Shown here piece after piece: positions 31,202 to 41,555 of a DNA stretch of 64,000 bases. The stretch's first letter is position 1. The number at the start of each line of letters is the position of its first letter. The notes under the pieces are model-generated. The model saw only the letters and a list, made by a program, of their open reading frames with translations, did no database searches and had not been told where the DNA came from. Origin of the DNA: Marchantia polymorpha subsp. ruderalis (taxonomy: Eukaryota; Streptophyta; Marchantiopsida; Marchantiales; Marchantiaceae); assembly GCA_037833965.1 (NCBI GenBank), contig AP031352.1, forward strand, positions 18,766,501 through 18,830,500, given 5' to 3'. The position numbers and the translations under genes were made by a program.

Positions 31202-31210
31202 TATAAAATA
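31202..31210 (+). promoter_or_regulatory. TATA box of the 3' LTR
   Basis: TATAAAATA, 36 bp downstream of the U3 ORF stop. In the 3' LTR it points out of the element into the right half of LTR#1. Confidence 0.6.
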
Positions 31211-32174
31211 GTTCCAGGCGTTTTGCCTGGGGTTCTTTCCCATCAGAAGTGCAGATCAGGAACCCATTTCCTTTGCGTGTTTGTGTCCTTGAGTTCTGTC
31301 ACCACGCACGAGGAGTTACAACTTAGCGTTCCGCATTTTGTAGCTGAAGGCCTTCGGCCGAATGTTCAGAGCTAGTACATTGGTTAGAGACTTGAGTAGT
31401 TCGGATCTGCACCTGCGGGTGACTGCCGATGCTCAGAGCCAGTGACTAGTTAGATACTTGAACAGTTTCGCCCCTACACCTTCGAGTGTTTCTTTCTGAT
31501 TGTACTCCTTGGGATTTTTCCCCTGAATGCCAAAGTGAAGTTTTGCTACTTCGTGTAAGCCTTGGTTGTAAATTCAGGTTACGCTGCAGCAGGTGCCTTG
31601 AGGGTAACCCCTGTAGTATTTCTGGGAATGACAAGTGCCTGAGAATTCAAACTCTTCAATAGACTGTTGTTGTGTTAGTGGAACGTTTCACAGTGAGTCC
31701 TTCAGTGCGGACCTGTGTTCTCTGCGCGTTTTGTGAGTTGAGAGTGTTGTTCACCGCGTAGGAGTGACTTCGATCCGAAGTAGGCAGTCCAAACCGGGTT
31801 TCCTACACTAGCAGCGAGCTAGTGGAAGTGTTGTAAAAGCCGGAGTTGGAAGTCACTGCCCGCAGCTTTGCCGAGTGTACTCTTGAGAGACTTTCCCCCT
31901 GAAATCTTGAAGTAGAGGTCCTAACGGATCTCTGGGTTGTGTTTCTGTAGTTTCAGGTGTGTGTGTGTGTGTGTGTTACGCTGCACTGTGCGACCTCCGA
32001 GTGCGCTCCGAGTGGACACTTGCAGTATTTCTGGGAGTGACAGTTGCCTGAGAATTCAAACTCCTCAATAGTCTGTTAAAACGTGACACTTTGTACCCTG
32101 TGTGTTCCTCTGTCCCTGTGGGTTCGACCTTTCTACCACTATATTGCAGTTTTAGCCTTTAGTGGGTTATTACA

Positions 32175-35100
32175 CGCAGCGTACGTCGGAAGACCGCCAG
32201 AGTAATCCAATCGGTACGGACCATGCGGACGGCACGGGTGGATGCGCTCTTGGACGGACGGAGTTGCGGCGGCGGAAGCGCCGACGGAGAGACAAGGAAC
32301 GGACAGACTGGACGGAGACGGCTGACCACGGTCAACGCCTTCCGCGCCAGCGCAGCGCCGCGGACGGAATTCGCCTGCGCACAGGCGAACGCCTGTGCAC
32401 AGGAGGATGTTCAGGTTCCGCGCCGGCGGAGAATCCGCCGAGGCCCCTGCCTGCGCACAGGCAGGAGTTGAATTTTTGTCCGACATGCGGACGCACGCGT
32501 CAAGGCAGAAGGAGATTGGCCGAGGGGCGGTACGAACAAGTGTACCGCGCAAGGCGGAAAACTCGCCTTCGGCGCTACGCCCCCATGTCCGGAGGGTGAC
32601 ACGCTCGCGGAGTTCAAATCCGCCAATTCGAGCGTGAGAGTTTAATCGACGACGGCGGAGCGTGAAGCCGCGCGTGAGAGCGAAGACCGTTCCAGCGTAC
32701 AGCCGGCGCGGCCATCAAGTGAGACGTTCTTCACGACCAAGAGACGACCATGACCTTCGACCGGGCGGCGGAGAGCGTCCCATTCTTGAATTCGCGATTC
32801 CAATCTCTTGTGCGCGCTGCGCGCATCCATCTGCTGGCTGCGGACCATTCTCGTCGTCGTCGCACAGGAGATTTCTTGTTGATTGAGGGAGAAGTGAGTG
32901 CGCGTGATTTGGAATTGAGAGCGATTAGAGTTTGCCGAGAGAGAAAGAAACGCGGACAGTGCGGAAGTAGAATGAGCGGGCGAGCGAACCCCAGGAACGC
33001 AATGACGAGACCGAGCAGATTGCGGATGGTGCCACTTCGCCTGCCGCAGAACGGGCTGCGCGCTTTCGAAGAGCGCTTAATAGCAAGAAAGCTCGATTTC
33101 TTGCTATGGGGATGGAATTACATCTGCGCGAATATGGTGCGCGAGTGGCTAGAGCCACAGGGACCACCCTCGCGAGGATTGCGTCCGCATGTTGACCGGT
33201 GGACAGTCCAAGATTGGGCGCAGGCGTTGGGAAGATGTGCTGGCATGCCAGGGCATCTCCTTTTCGACAGCGAGAGCATCAAGGTGACCAAGCAAGAAGA
33301 AGCGCAATTTGTGGAGCTGTTCAAGACCGGGAGGTCTACCAAGAATGGGTACAGGACCCGTGATTACAAAGATCGATTTCGCCGGACTTTGTCCGCGGCG
33401 CTGATGCAATTACTGCAGCCGCACCGCGCCTGCTACATCACATTGTGGCAGGTCTCTTTTGTGGAGTGCGTCATCGAGGGAACTCCAATTCACTGGGCGA
33501 GCATCCTGCACAGAGTGATGCGACAGCACGCGTTTGAGGAGAAGGGGGGAACGCTAAACCATCTTTCTCCTTTCCTCATCAATTTTTATCGACAGCGGAA
33601 TTGTTTGACAGCGGCGGAGCTTGAACATTTTCCGCCATTGTCCATCGACCATCCCGGGAAGTATGTGCGGGAGAACGAGGTCGACACTGATGCGGAGGAG
33701 TCACCGACTTCTACCCCATCAAGACGGAGGGATGAAGGGAGACACACCCCTGCGGCGCGAGTGCCGCGGAAGCGGCGATGGAGGGAAGAGGCCGAAGAGG
33801 AGCAGCATCAAGAACTCTCTGCTCCCATTCGACCGCGGCCGCTGTGCGAGCCATACAGCCGGCCGAAGCAGAAGGCACGCAGACTGGTGTTGCCAGCTGA
33901 CAGTGCAGACACGGCGACGATTGCGACGGAGATAGGAAGTGCGTCGCCAGAGAGACGAGAGGAAGCGCGGACGACCGCAGGAGCGACGGGCCACGCTGCA
34001 ACCTCGTCGGGAGAGAGGCCGCCTACGGGCCAAGGGCCTCCGGAGTTACCACGTGCGATGCGGACAGATGTTCCGTTTGCGCACAGGCGAACCTCCGCGG
34101 ACGGACGAGCCTCCGCGGATCGGCGAACACAAGTGGACGTGGATCTACGCTTACGCGTGGGAAGGAGCAGTCCGCCTGTGCACAGGCGCTCGCCTGTGCA
34201 CAGGTCGCCTGTGCACAGAACACCTCCACACGTGCCGCCTGTGCACAGGCAAGAATCACCCCCGTTCCAACGTAGGAAGGGGAAGGAGCCGGCGGAAGAA
34301 CCGCCTACGAGACACCGGCCCTCGGGGCCAGACCCTCCGGCGCACCACGCGCCGCAATTCGCGCCTTCGGCGCCAGGGCCTTCGAGCCGAGGGGATACGA
34401 GCAGAGAGCGTGCGGAGGCCGCACCATCGGCGGGAAGTACGCCGATAGATGCGCCTTCGGCGGTAGGGCCTATAGGCCAAGGAGCATCGGGCGTGCGGCC
34501 CCCGGCCATGTCGCCTTCGGCGATAGATGTCCGCGGCGCTACGCCTGCGACGGACAAGGCGCCGGCACATGCGCCTGCGCACGGGCCGGGCACAGCCCCC
34601 ACGGACCGATCAAGGGAGCAGCAGACGGAGGAGCGGAGTGACTGTCCGCGGGATGAAATCTCGATGCGCGATGCGCAATCCAACCCCGCGCAGCCACCCT
34701 CCGCTCGATCGCCTTCGGCGACGGACGACGGCGACAGAGAGAATGCGGTGGGCAATCAACCAGCGAGCGACGGGGATGCCGCTCGGATACATTCGCCTTC
34801 CGCCTTAGACATTTTGGCGACGAGCAGCGAGGCTGCAGCCGTGCCTTCGCAGGCAGCACACGTCGAGGACGTGCAGCCCCACTCGGGGCAGTCGCCGACG
34901 CAATCAATGGCGACTGAAATTCTCCACTCGGATGATGAGGACGGAGGCTCCACGGAAGAAATGTCAGGAGCAGAAGACACCGAGGAGGAGGAGGAGGAAA
35001 TTGTTGGAGCGCCGGCGGCGGCGCTCTCCGAGCAGGTGATTCCGTTGCTGCGGTACTTGGATCGCAAGGTCGATAAATACGCCGACCCACTCCAGCCGGG

Positions 35101-36494
35101 ATCTTACATCGAGTTAGTGCGCAGGCGGACTCGCACTAAAGTCCACACCAGCAAGCTATTAGCTAGAGTGGACCAGGAGTTGAGGGACTTGAAGGAGAAG
35201 CATGAGTGCTTGTGGGGACAGTACAAGCTTAATCAGAAATTCTACAAGCACTCCGAGAAGATGAAGGATGAGAAACTGGGCGAGCTCACCAAGGAGCAGG
35301 TGAAGGTCAAGGAAGCACTCAACTCTGAGCAGGCCGAGAATCGGATTTTGTCAGAGGAGCTCGTGCGACAGACGCGGTTGTTGGAACAATGTCAGCTCGC
35401 ACGGCAGGCGGATGAAGAATTAATCCGCAGTTTACAGTCAGAGTGTGGCGAATTGAGGGCGCAACGTGCTGAAGCCGAATCGCAATTAGTGACCATTGAA
35501 GAGGATCGCAGGAAGGAGGCGGATCGCACGAAGGTGGAGACGGCGAGGCGAGTCGCCCACTGTCTCAAGGGCTACGCCCACTGGGAAGTGAAGGCGCAGG
35601 AGAAACTCACACTGCGTGAGTTTGAATTGCGCGCAGCCGGGTTGTTGTCAGGCGACAGTAGGAGTCGGCGGAAGGTAGCGAGGAAGCTCGAGGCCTTTCT
35701 GTCGAAGGCACAGGATACCATGTCCGCCCTCGAGGGGGAGGTGTCCGCGGCGTTGCAACGGTTGGGACTGCGTAGTCGAGCGGAAGAGTGGCAGGGTAGG
35801 GAGCTAGTGCGCGGCAGTCGGCCGCGCAGGAGACGTAGTACAGGTTCCGCGGAGTGTAGTGTAGCGTGGTTCCGTGCAGGCGTGTAGCGTAGTGTAGTGT
35901 AGTGTTAGGTAGGACTTAGAAGGTATAAAATAGTTCCAGGCGTTTTGCCTGGGGTTCTTTCCCATCAGAAGTGCAGATCAGGAACCCATTTCCTTTGCGT
36001 GTTTGTGTCCTTGAGTTCTGTCACCACGCACGAGGAGTTACAACTTAGCGTTCCGCATTTTGTAGCTGAAGGCCTTCGGCCGAATGTTCAGAGCTAGTAC
36101 ATTGGTTAGAGACTTGAGTAGTTCGGATCTGCACCTGCGGGTGACTGCCGATGCTCAGAGCCAGTGACTAGTTAGATACTTGAACAGTTTCGCCCCTACA
36201 CCTTTGAGTGTTTCTTCCTGATTGTACTCCTTGGGATTTTTCCCCTGAATGCCAAAGTGAAGTTTTGCTACTTCGTGTAAGCCTTGGTTGTAAATTCAGG
36301 TTACGCTGCAGCAGGTGCCTTGAGGGTAACCCCTGTAGTATTTCTGGGAATGACAAGTGCCTGAGAATTCAAACTCGTCAATAGACTGTTGTTGTGTTAC
36401 TGGAATGTTTCACAGTGAGTCCTTTAGTGCGGACCTGTGTTCTCTGCGCGTTTTGTGAGTTGAGAGTGTTGTTCACCGCGTAGGAGTGACTTCG
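32175..36494 (+). mobile_element. LTR#1 (family 1), 3' segment
   Basis: Resumes LTR#1 after the second CGCAG (32175-32179) and runs collinearly with the 3' LTR to 36494, where the palindrome-centre junction begins. Its last 402 bp are missing except for a detached TTACA at 41556-41560, which abuts the CTTGA duplication. With 17187-17860 it adds up to the expected 5391 bp. No internal genes belong to it, so it was a solo LTR before the later insertions. Confidence 0.9.
32750..35887 (+). CDS. U3-encoded retrotransposon protein, intact second copy
   Basis: 1045 codons, differing from the copy at 28028-31165 at only about ten residues (for example LSAPIR versus LSVPIR, ELPRAM versus ELPSAM, RKVARKLE versus RKVAKKLE). 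All conserved blocks are present: the WGWNYIC domain, the palindrome-coded VHRSPVHR linker, the acidic run and the coiled coil. It sits in a solo LTR with no linked gag or pol. Expression would need a promoter outside the LTR or in the upstream part of U3, because the LTR TATA box (35924-35932) lies downstream. Confidence 0.8.
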   Translation: MTFDRAAESVPFLNSRFQSLVRAARIHLLAADHSRRRRTGDFLLIEGEVSARDLELRAIRVCRERKKRGQCGSRMSGRANPRNAMTRPSRLRMVPLRLPQNGLRAFEERLIARKLDFLLWGWNYICANMVREWLEPQGPPSRGLRPHVDRWTVQDWAQALGRCAGMPGHLLFDSESIKVTKQEEAQFVELFKTGRSTKNGYRTRDYKDRFRRTLSAALMQLLQPHRACYITLWQVSFVECVIEGTPIHWASILHRVMRQHAFEEKGGTLNHLSPFLINFYRQRNCLTAAELEHFPPLSIDHPGKYVRENEVDTDAEESPTSTPSRRRDEGRHTPAARVPRKRRWREEAEEEQHQELSAPIRPRPLCEPYSRPKQKARRLVLPADSADTATIATEIGSASPERREEARTTAGATGHAATSSGERPPTGQGPPELPRAMRTDVPFAHRRTSADGRASADRRTQVDVDLRLRVGRSSPPVHRRSPVHRSPVHRTPPHVPPVHRQESPPFQRRKGKEPAEEPPTRHRPSGPDPPAHHAPQFAPSAPGPSSRGDTSRERAEAAPSAGSTPIDAPSAVGPIGQGASGVRPPAMSPSAIDVRGATPATDKAPAHAPAHGPGTAPTDRSREQQTEERSDCPRDEISMRDAQSNPAQPPSARSPSATDDGDRENAVGNQPASDGDAARIHSPSALDILATSSEAAAVPSQAAHVEDVQPHSGQSPTQSMATEILHSDDEDGGSTEEMSGAEDTEEEEEEIVGAPAAALSEQVIPLLRYLDRKVDKYADPLQPGSYIELVRRRTRTKVHTSKLLARVDQELRDLKEKHECLWGQYKLNQKFYKHSEKMKDEKLGELTKEQVKVKEALNSEQAENRILSEELVRQTRLLEQCQLARQADEELIRSLQSECGELRAQRAEAESQLVTIEEDRRKEADRTKVETARRVAHCLKGYAHWEVKAQEKLTLREFELRAAGLLSGDSRSRRKVARKLEAFLSKAQDTMSALEGEVSAALQRLGLRSRAEEWQGRELVRGSRPRRRRSTGSAECSVAWFRAGV

Positions 36495-36532
36495 TAGTGT
36501 GACTTAGGAGTGACCGCGTAGGAGTGACTACC
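36495..36532. other. 38-bp filler at the palindrome centre
   Basis: Joins LTR#1 (+) to LTR#2 (-) where about 771 bp of LTR ends are missing. The filler contains ACCGCGTAGGAGTGACT, a copy of the immediately adjacent left arm (about 36475-36491), and smaller echoes of TAGGAGTGA. Short templated insertions of this kind are typical of polymerase-theta end joining after a break. Confidence 0.8.
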
Positions 36533-39500
36533 TAGGAAACCCGGTTTGGACTGCCTACTTCGGATCGAAGTCACTCATACGCGGTGAACAACACTCTCAA
36601 CTCACAAAACGCGCAGAGAACACAGGTCCGCACTGAAGGACTCACTTTGAAACATTCCAGTAACACAACAACAGTCTATTGAAGAGTTTGAATTCTCAGG
36701 CACTTGTCATTCCCAGAAATACTACAGGGGTTACCCTCAAGGCACCTGCTGCAGCGTAACCTGAATTTACAACCAAGGCTTACACGAAGTAGCAAAACTT
36801 CACTTTGGCATTTAGGGGAAAAATCCCAAGGAGTACAATCAGAAAGAAACACTCGAAGGTGTAGGGGCGAAACTGTTCAAGTATCTAACTAGTCACTGGC
36901 TCTGAGCATCGGCAGTCACCCGCAGGTGCAGATCCGAACTACTCAAGTCTCTAACCAATGTACTAGCTCTGAACATTCGGCCGAAGGCCTTCAGCTACAA
37001 AATGCGGAACGCTAAGTTGTAACTCCTCGTGCGTGGTGACAGAACTCAAGGACACAAACACGCAAAGGAAATGGGTTCCTGATCTGCACTTCTGATGGGA
37101 AAGAACCCCAGGCAAAACGCCTGGAACTATTTTATACCTTCTAAGTCCTACCTAACACTACACTACACTACGCTACACGCCTGCACGGAACCACGCTACA
37201 CTACACTCCGCGGAACCTGTACTACGTCTCCTGCGCGGCCGACTGCCGCGCACTAGCTCCCTACCCTGCCACTCTTCCGCTCGACTACGCAGTCCCAACC
37301 GTTGCAACGCCGCGGACACCTCCCCCTCGAGGGCGGACATGGTATCCTGTGCCTTCGACAGAAAGGCCTCGAGCTTCCTCGCTACCTTCCGCCGACTCCT
37401 ACTGTCGCCTGACAACAACCCGGCTGCGCGCAATTCAAACTCACGCAGTGTGAGTTTCTCCTGCGCCTTCACTTCCCAGTGGGCGTAGCCCTTGAGACAG
37501 TGGGCGACTCGCCTCGCCGTCTCCACCTTCGTGCGATCCGCCTCCTTCCTGCGATCCTCTTCAATGGTCACTAATTGCGATTCGGCTTCAGCACGTTGCG
37601 CCCTCAATTCGCCACACTCTGACTGTAAACTGCGGATTAATTCTTCATCCGCCTGCCGTGCGAGCTGACATTGTTCCAACAACCGCGTCTGTCGCACGAG
37701 CTCCTCTGACAAAATCCGATTCTCGGCCTGCTCAGAGTTGAGTGCTTCCTTGACCTTCACCTGCTCCTTGGTGAGCTCGCCCAGTTTCTCATCCTTCATC
37801 TTCTCGGAGTGCTTGTAGAATTTCTGATTAAGCTTGTACTGTCCCCACAAGCACTCATGCTTCTCCTTCAAGTCCCTCAACTCCTGGTCCACTCTAGCTA
37901 ATAGCTTGCTGGTGTGGACTTTAGTGCGAGTCCGCCTGCGCACTAACTCGATGTAAGATCCCGGCTGGAGTGGGTCGGCGTATTTATCGACCTTGCGATC
38001 CAAGTACCGCAGCAACGGAATCACCTGCTCGGAGAGCGCCGCCGCCGGCGCTCCAACAATTTCCTCCTCCTCCTCCTCGGTGTCTTCTGCTCCTGACATT
38101 TCTTCCGTGGAGCCTCCGTCCTCATCATCCGAGTGGAGAATTTCAGTCGCCATTGATTGCGTCGGCGACTGCCCCGAGTGGGGCTGCACGTCCTCGACGT
38201 GTGCTGCCTGCGAAGGCACGGCTGCAGCCTCGCTGCTCGTCGCCAAAATGTCTAAGGCGGAAGGCGAATGTATCCGAGCGGCATCCCCGTCGCTCGCTGG
38301 TTGATTGCCCACCGCATTCTCTCTGTCGCCGTCGTCCGTCGCCGAAGGCGATCGAGCGGAGGGTGGCTGCGCGGGGTTGGATTGCGCATCGCGCATCGAG
38401 ATTTCATCCCGCGGACAGTCACTCCGCTCCTCCGTCTGCTGCTCCCTTGATCGGTCCGTGGGGGCTGTGCCCGGCCCGTGCGCAGGCGCATGTGCCGGCG
38501 CCTTGTCCGTCGCAGGCGTAGCGCCGCGGACATCTATCGCCGAAGGCGACATGGCCGGGGGCCGCACGCCCGATGCTCCTTGGCCTATAGGCCCTACCGC
38601 CGAAGGCGCATCTATCGGCGTACTTCCCGCCGATGGTGCGGCCTCCGCACGCTCTCTGCTCGTATCCCCTCGGCTCGAAGGCCCTGGCGCCGAAGGCGCG
38701 AATTGCGGCGCGTGGTGCGCCGGAGGGTCTGGCCCCGAGGGCCGGTGTCTCGTAGGCGGTTCTTCCGCCGGCTCCTTCCCCTTCCTACGTTGGAACGGGG
38801 GTGATTCTTGCCTGTGCACAGGCGGCACGTGTGGAGGTGTTCTGTGCACAGGCGACCTGTGCACAGGCGAGCGCCTGTGCACAGGCGGACTGCTCCTTCC
38901 CACGCGTAAGCGTAGATCCACGTCCACTTGTGTTCGCCGATCCGCGGAGGCTCGTCCGTCCGCGGAGGTTCGCCTGTGCGCAAACGGAACATCTGTCCGC
39001 ATCGCACGTGGTAACTCCGGAGGCCCTTGGCCCGTAGGCGGCCTCTCTCCCGACGAGGTTGCAGCGTGGCCCGTCGCTCCTGCGGTCGTCCGCGCTTCCT
39101 CTCGTCTCTCTGGCGACGCACTTCCTATCTCCGTCGCAATCGTCGCCGTGTCTGCACTGTCAGCTGGCAACACCAGTCTGCGTGCCTTCTGCTTCGGCCG
39201 GCTGTATGGCTCGCACAGCGGCCGCGGTCGAATGGGAGCAGAGAGTTCTTGATGCTGCTCCTCTTCGGCCTCTTCCCTCCATCGCCGCTTCCGCGGCACT
39301 CGCGCCGCAGGGGTGTGTCTCCCTTCATCCCTCCGTCTTGATGGGGTAGAAGTCGGTGACTCCTCCGCATCAGTGTCGACCTCGTTCTCCCGCACATACT
39401 TCCCGGGATGGTCGATGGACAATGGCGGAAAATGTTCAAGCTCCGCCGCTGTCAAACAATTCCGCTGTCGATAAAAATTGATGAGGAAAGGAGAAAGATG

Positions 39501-41555
39501 GTTTAGCGTTCCCCCCTTCTCCTCAAACGCGTGCTGTCGCATCACTCTGTGCAGGATGCTCGCCCAGTGAATTGGAGTTCCCTCGATGACGCACTCCACA
39601 AAAGAGACCTGCCACAATGTGATGTAGCAGGCGCGGTGCGGCTGCAGTAATTGCATCAGCGCCGCGGACAAAGTCCGGCGAAATCGATCTTTGTAATCAC
39701 GGGTCCTGTACCCATTCTTGGTAGACCTCCCGGTCTTGAACAGCTCCACAAATTGCGCTTCTTCTTGCTTGGTCACCTTGATGCTCTCGCTGTCGAAAAG
39801 GAGATGCCCTGGCATGCCAGCACATCTTCCCAACGCCTGCGCCCAATCTTGGACTGTCCACCGGTCAACATGCGGACGCAATCCGCGCGAGGGTGGTCCC
39901 TGTGGCTCTAACCACTCGCGCACCATATTCGCGCAGATGTAATTCCATCCCCATAGCAAGAAATCGAGCTTTCTTGCTATTAAGCGCTCTTCGAAAGCGC
40001 GCAGCCCGTTCTGCGGCAGGCGAAGTGGCACCATCCGCAATCTGCTCGGTCTCGTCATTGCGTTCCTGGGGTTCGCTCGCCCGCTCATTCTACTTCCGCA
40101 CTGTCCGCGTTTCTTTCTCTCTCGGCAAACTCTAATCGCTCTCAATTCCAAATCACGCGCACTCACTTCTCCCTCAATCAACAAGAAATCTCCTGTGCGA
40201 CGACGACGAGAATGGTCCGCAGCCAGCAGATGGATGCGCGCAGCGCGCACAAGAGATTGGAATCGCGAATTCAAGAATGGGACGCTCTCCGCCGCCCGGT
40301 CGAAGGTCATGGTCGTCTCTTGGTCGTGAAGAACGTCTCACTTGATGGCCGCGCCGGCTGTACGCTGGAACGGTCTTCGCTCTCACGCGCGGCTTCACGC
40401 TCCGCCGTCGTCGATTAAACTCTCACGCTCGAATTGGCGGATTTGAACTCCGCGAGCGTATCACCCTCCGGACATGGGGGCGTAGCGCCGAAGGCGAGTT
40501 TTCCGCCTTGCGCGGTACACTTGTTCGTACCGCCCCTCGGCCAATCTCCTTCTGCCTTGACGCGTGTGTCCGCATGTCGGACGAAAATTCAACTCCTGCC
40601 TGTGCGCATGCAGGGGCCTCGGCGGATTCTCCGCCGGCGCGGAACTTGAACATTCTCCTGTGCACAGGCGTTCGCCTGTGCGCAGGCGAATTCCGTCCGC
40701 GGCGCTGCGCTGGCGCGGAAGGCGTTGACCGTGGTCAGCCGTCTCCGTCCAGTCTGTCCGTTCCTTGTCTCTCCGTCGGCGCTTCCGCCGCCGCAACTCC
40801 GTCCGTCCAAGAGCGCATCCACCCGTGCCGTCCGCATGGTCCGTACCGATTGGATTACTCTGGCGGTCTTCCGACGTACGCTGCGCTGCGCTGGCGCGGA
40901 AGGCGTCGTACACTTTCTACCTCACAAGGCGCATTTCTAGGGCCCAAGGCGGATCTCCCGCCGACGCCGAAGTGCCTGTGCACAGGCGAACGCCTGTGCG
41001 TAGGCGGACTTCGCGCCTTCCCTAACCCTACTTCGCCTGTGCACAGGCGAACGCCTTCGTCCGCGCATAGGACAAAACTTGAATCCCCCTTCCGCGCAGG
41101 CGGAATTCGCGCCGGTGGCGAACTCCTTCCGCCGCAAGCGACCGCCTCCGTTTCTTCCAGTAGCGATAACTCCCTAAGTCCTCGTCCGTTCCAAGCGTTC
41201 TTGGGCTCGTTGGAATCAGCGCGTCGAGCTCTTTCCAACGGGATCCTAACTTGGTCAAGGCGCCCGAGGGTTGACCTAATTACGGGGGTTTCCCTACAGC
41301 CGCGGACGCAACCTCCGAAGGCGGGTTTTGCGCCTTGCGCCGTAGAGATCCTAACTGCGGAGCTCGCAGGGAGGGTGGTGCCTGACCTTACTACTGCACC
41401 CCAAATCCCAGATTCTACAAGATCCCTCGAGAATCCCCGCGATCTTCCGGATTCACTCTGTTTTGATGTACCGAAGGCTATTTACAATGCTGCCGGGGTA
41501 CAGTTTTCCAAAAATGTTTTAATTTCCTCAAAATTGCCAAAAGTGGGGTACCACA
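36533..41555 (-). mobile_element. LTR#2 (family 1), inverted, truncated at the palindrome centre
   Basis: Reverse complement of a family-1 LTR lacking its last 369 bp; it ends with GGGGTACCACA at 41555. The next five bases TTACA (41556-41560) equal the terminal bases of LTR#1 and are followed by CTTGA. The simplest reading is that LTR#2 inserted with TSD TTACA at the extreme end of LTR#1, giving a tail-to-tail pair. With LTR#1 it forms inverted arms of about 5 kb. It carries no internal region. The TATA box is at 37128-37136 on the minus strand. Confidence 0.9.
37173..40310 (-). CDS. U3-encoded retrotransposon protein, intact third copy (minus strand)
   Basis: 1045 codons on the minus strand. 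At every position where LTR#1 and the complete element differ in the protein, this copy agrees with the LTR#1 version. At some silent positions it agrees with the complete element instead (for example the codon before REWL-EP at about 39905-39915), so the copies are mosaics. Domain layout is as in the copy at 28028-31165. It lies in a solo LTR and its promoter is unknown. Confidence 0.8.
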   Translation of the reverse strand: MTFDRAAESVPFLNSRFQSLVRAARIHLLAADHSRRRRTGDFLLIEGEVSARDLELRAIRVCRERKKRGQCGSRMSGRANPRNAMTRPSRLRMVPLRLPQNGLRAFEERLIARKLDFLLWGWNYICANMVREWLEPQGPPSRGLRPHVDRWTVQDWAQALGRCAGMPGHLLFDSESIKVTKQEEAQFVELFKTGRSTKNGYRTRDYKDRFRRTLSAALMQLLQPHRACYITLWQVSFVECVIEGTPIHWASILHRVMRQHAFEEKGGTLNHLSPFLINFYRQRNCLTAAELEHFPPLSIDHPGKYVRENEVDTDAEESPTSTPSRRRDEGRHTPAARVPRKRRWREEAEEEQHQELSAPIRPRPLCEPYSRPKQKARRLVLPADSADTATIATEIGSASPERREEARTTAGATGHAATSSGERPPTGQGPPELPRAMRTDVPFAHRRTSADGRASADRRTQVDVDLRLRVGRSSPPVHRRSPVHRSPVHRTPPHVPPVHRQESPPFQRRKGKEPAEEPPTRHRPSGPDPPAHHAPQFAPSAPGPSSRGDTSRERAEAAPSAGSTPIDAPSAVGPIGQGASGVRPPAMSPSAIDVRGATPATDKAPAHAPAHGPGTAPTDRSREQQTEERSDCPRDEISMRDAQSNPAQPPSARSPSATDDGDRENAVGNQPASDGDAARIHSPSALDILATSSEAAAVPSQAAHVEDVQPHSGQSPTQSMATEILHSDDEDGGSTEEMSGAEDTEEEEEEIVGAPAAALSEQVIPLLRYLDRKVDKYADPLQPGSYIELVRRRTRTKVHTSKLLARVDQELRDLKEKHECLWGQYKLNQKFYKHSEKMKDEKLGELTKEQVKVKEALNSEQAENRILSEELVRQTRLLEQCQLARQADEELIRSLQSECGELRAQRAEAESQLVTIEEDRRKEADRTKVETARRVAHCLKGYAHWEVKAQEKLTLREFELRAAGLLSGDSRSRRKVARKLEAFLSKAQDTMSALEGEVSAALQRLGLRSRAEEWQGRELVRGSRPRRRRSTGSAECSVAWFRAGV

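Larger units (their letters stand above)
17861..32174 (+). mobile_element. Complete Ty3/gypsy retrotransposon with giant ORF-bearing LTRs
   Basis: A 14,314-bp element bounded by TGTGGTACC and TTACA and flanked by exact 5-bp duplications CGCAG (17856-17860 and 32175-32179) inside LTR#1. Order: 5' LTR 17861-20987, PBS 21010-21026, gag-protease 21074-23905, in-frame UAG, pol 23915-26746 (RT, RNase H, integrase, no chromodomain), polypurine tract about 26771-26781, 3' LTR 26784-32174. The pol order RT-RH-IN defines Ty3/gypsy. The tRNA-Asp primer site and lack of a chromodomain fit the plant OTA (Athila/Tat) branch. Both coding ORFs and the 3' LTR ORF are open, and the LTRs differ by only scattered bases outside a deletion in the 5' LTR, so insertion was recent. 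Confidence 0.95.
26784..32174 (+). repeat. 3' LTR, 5391 bp, with ORF in U3
   Basis: It starts right after the polypurine tract and ends TTACA before the CGCAG duplication. U3 covers about 4.4 kb and holds the hairpin module (about 27094-27131), several GCCTGTGCACAGGC palindromes (for example 27290-27303 and 27350-27363) and the 1045-codon ORF. The TATA box is at 31202-31210. R plus U5 is about 0.95 kb and includes the duplicated block and a TG microsatellite. Confidence 0.95.

Noticed and set aside
26784..32174. U3 ORF as an envelope gene
   Set aside because: Its position after pol is env-like, but the protein has no signal peptide or transmembrane segment and is rich in Arg, Pro and coiled coil.
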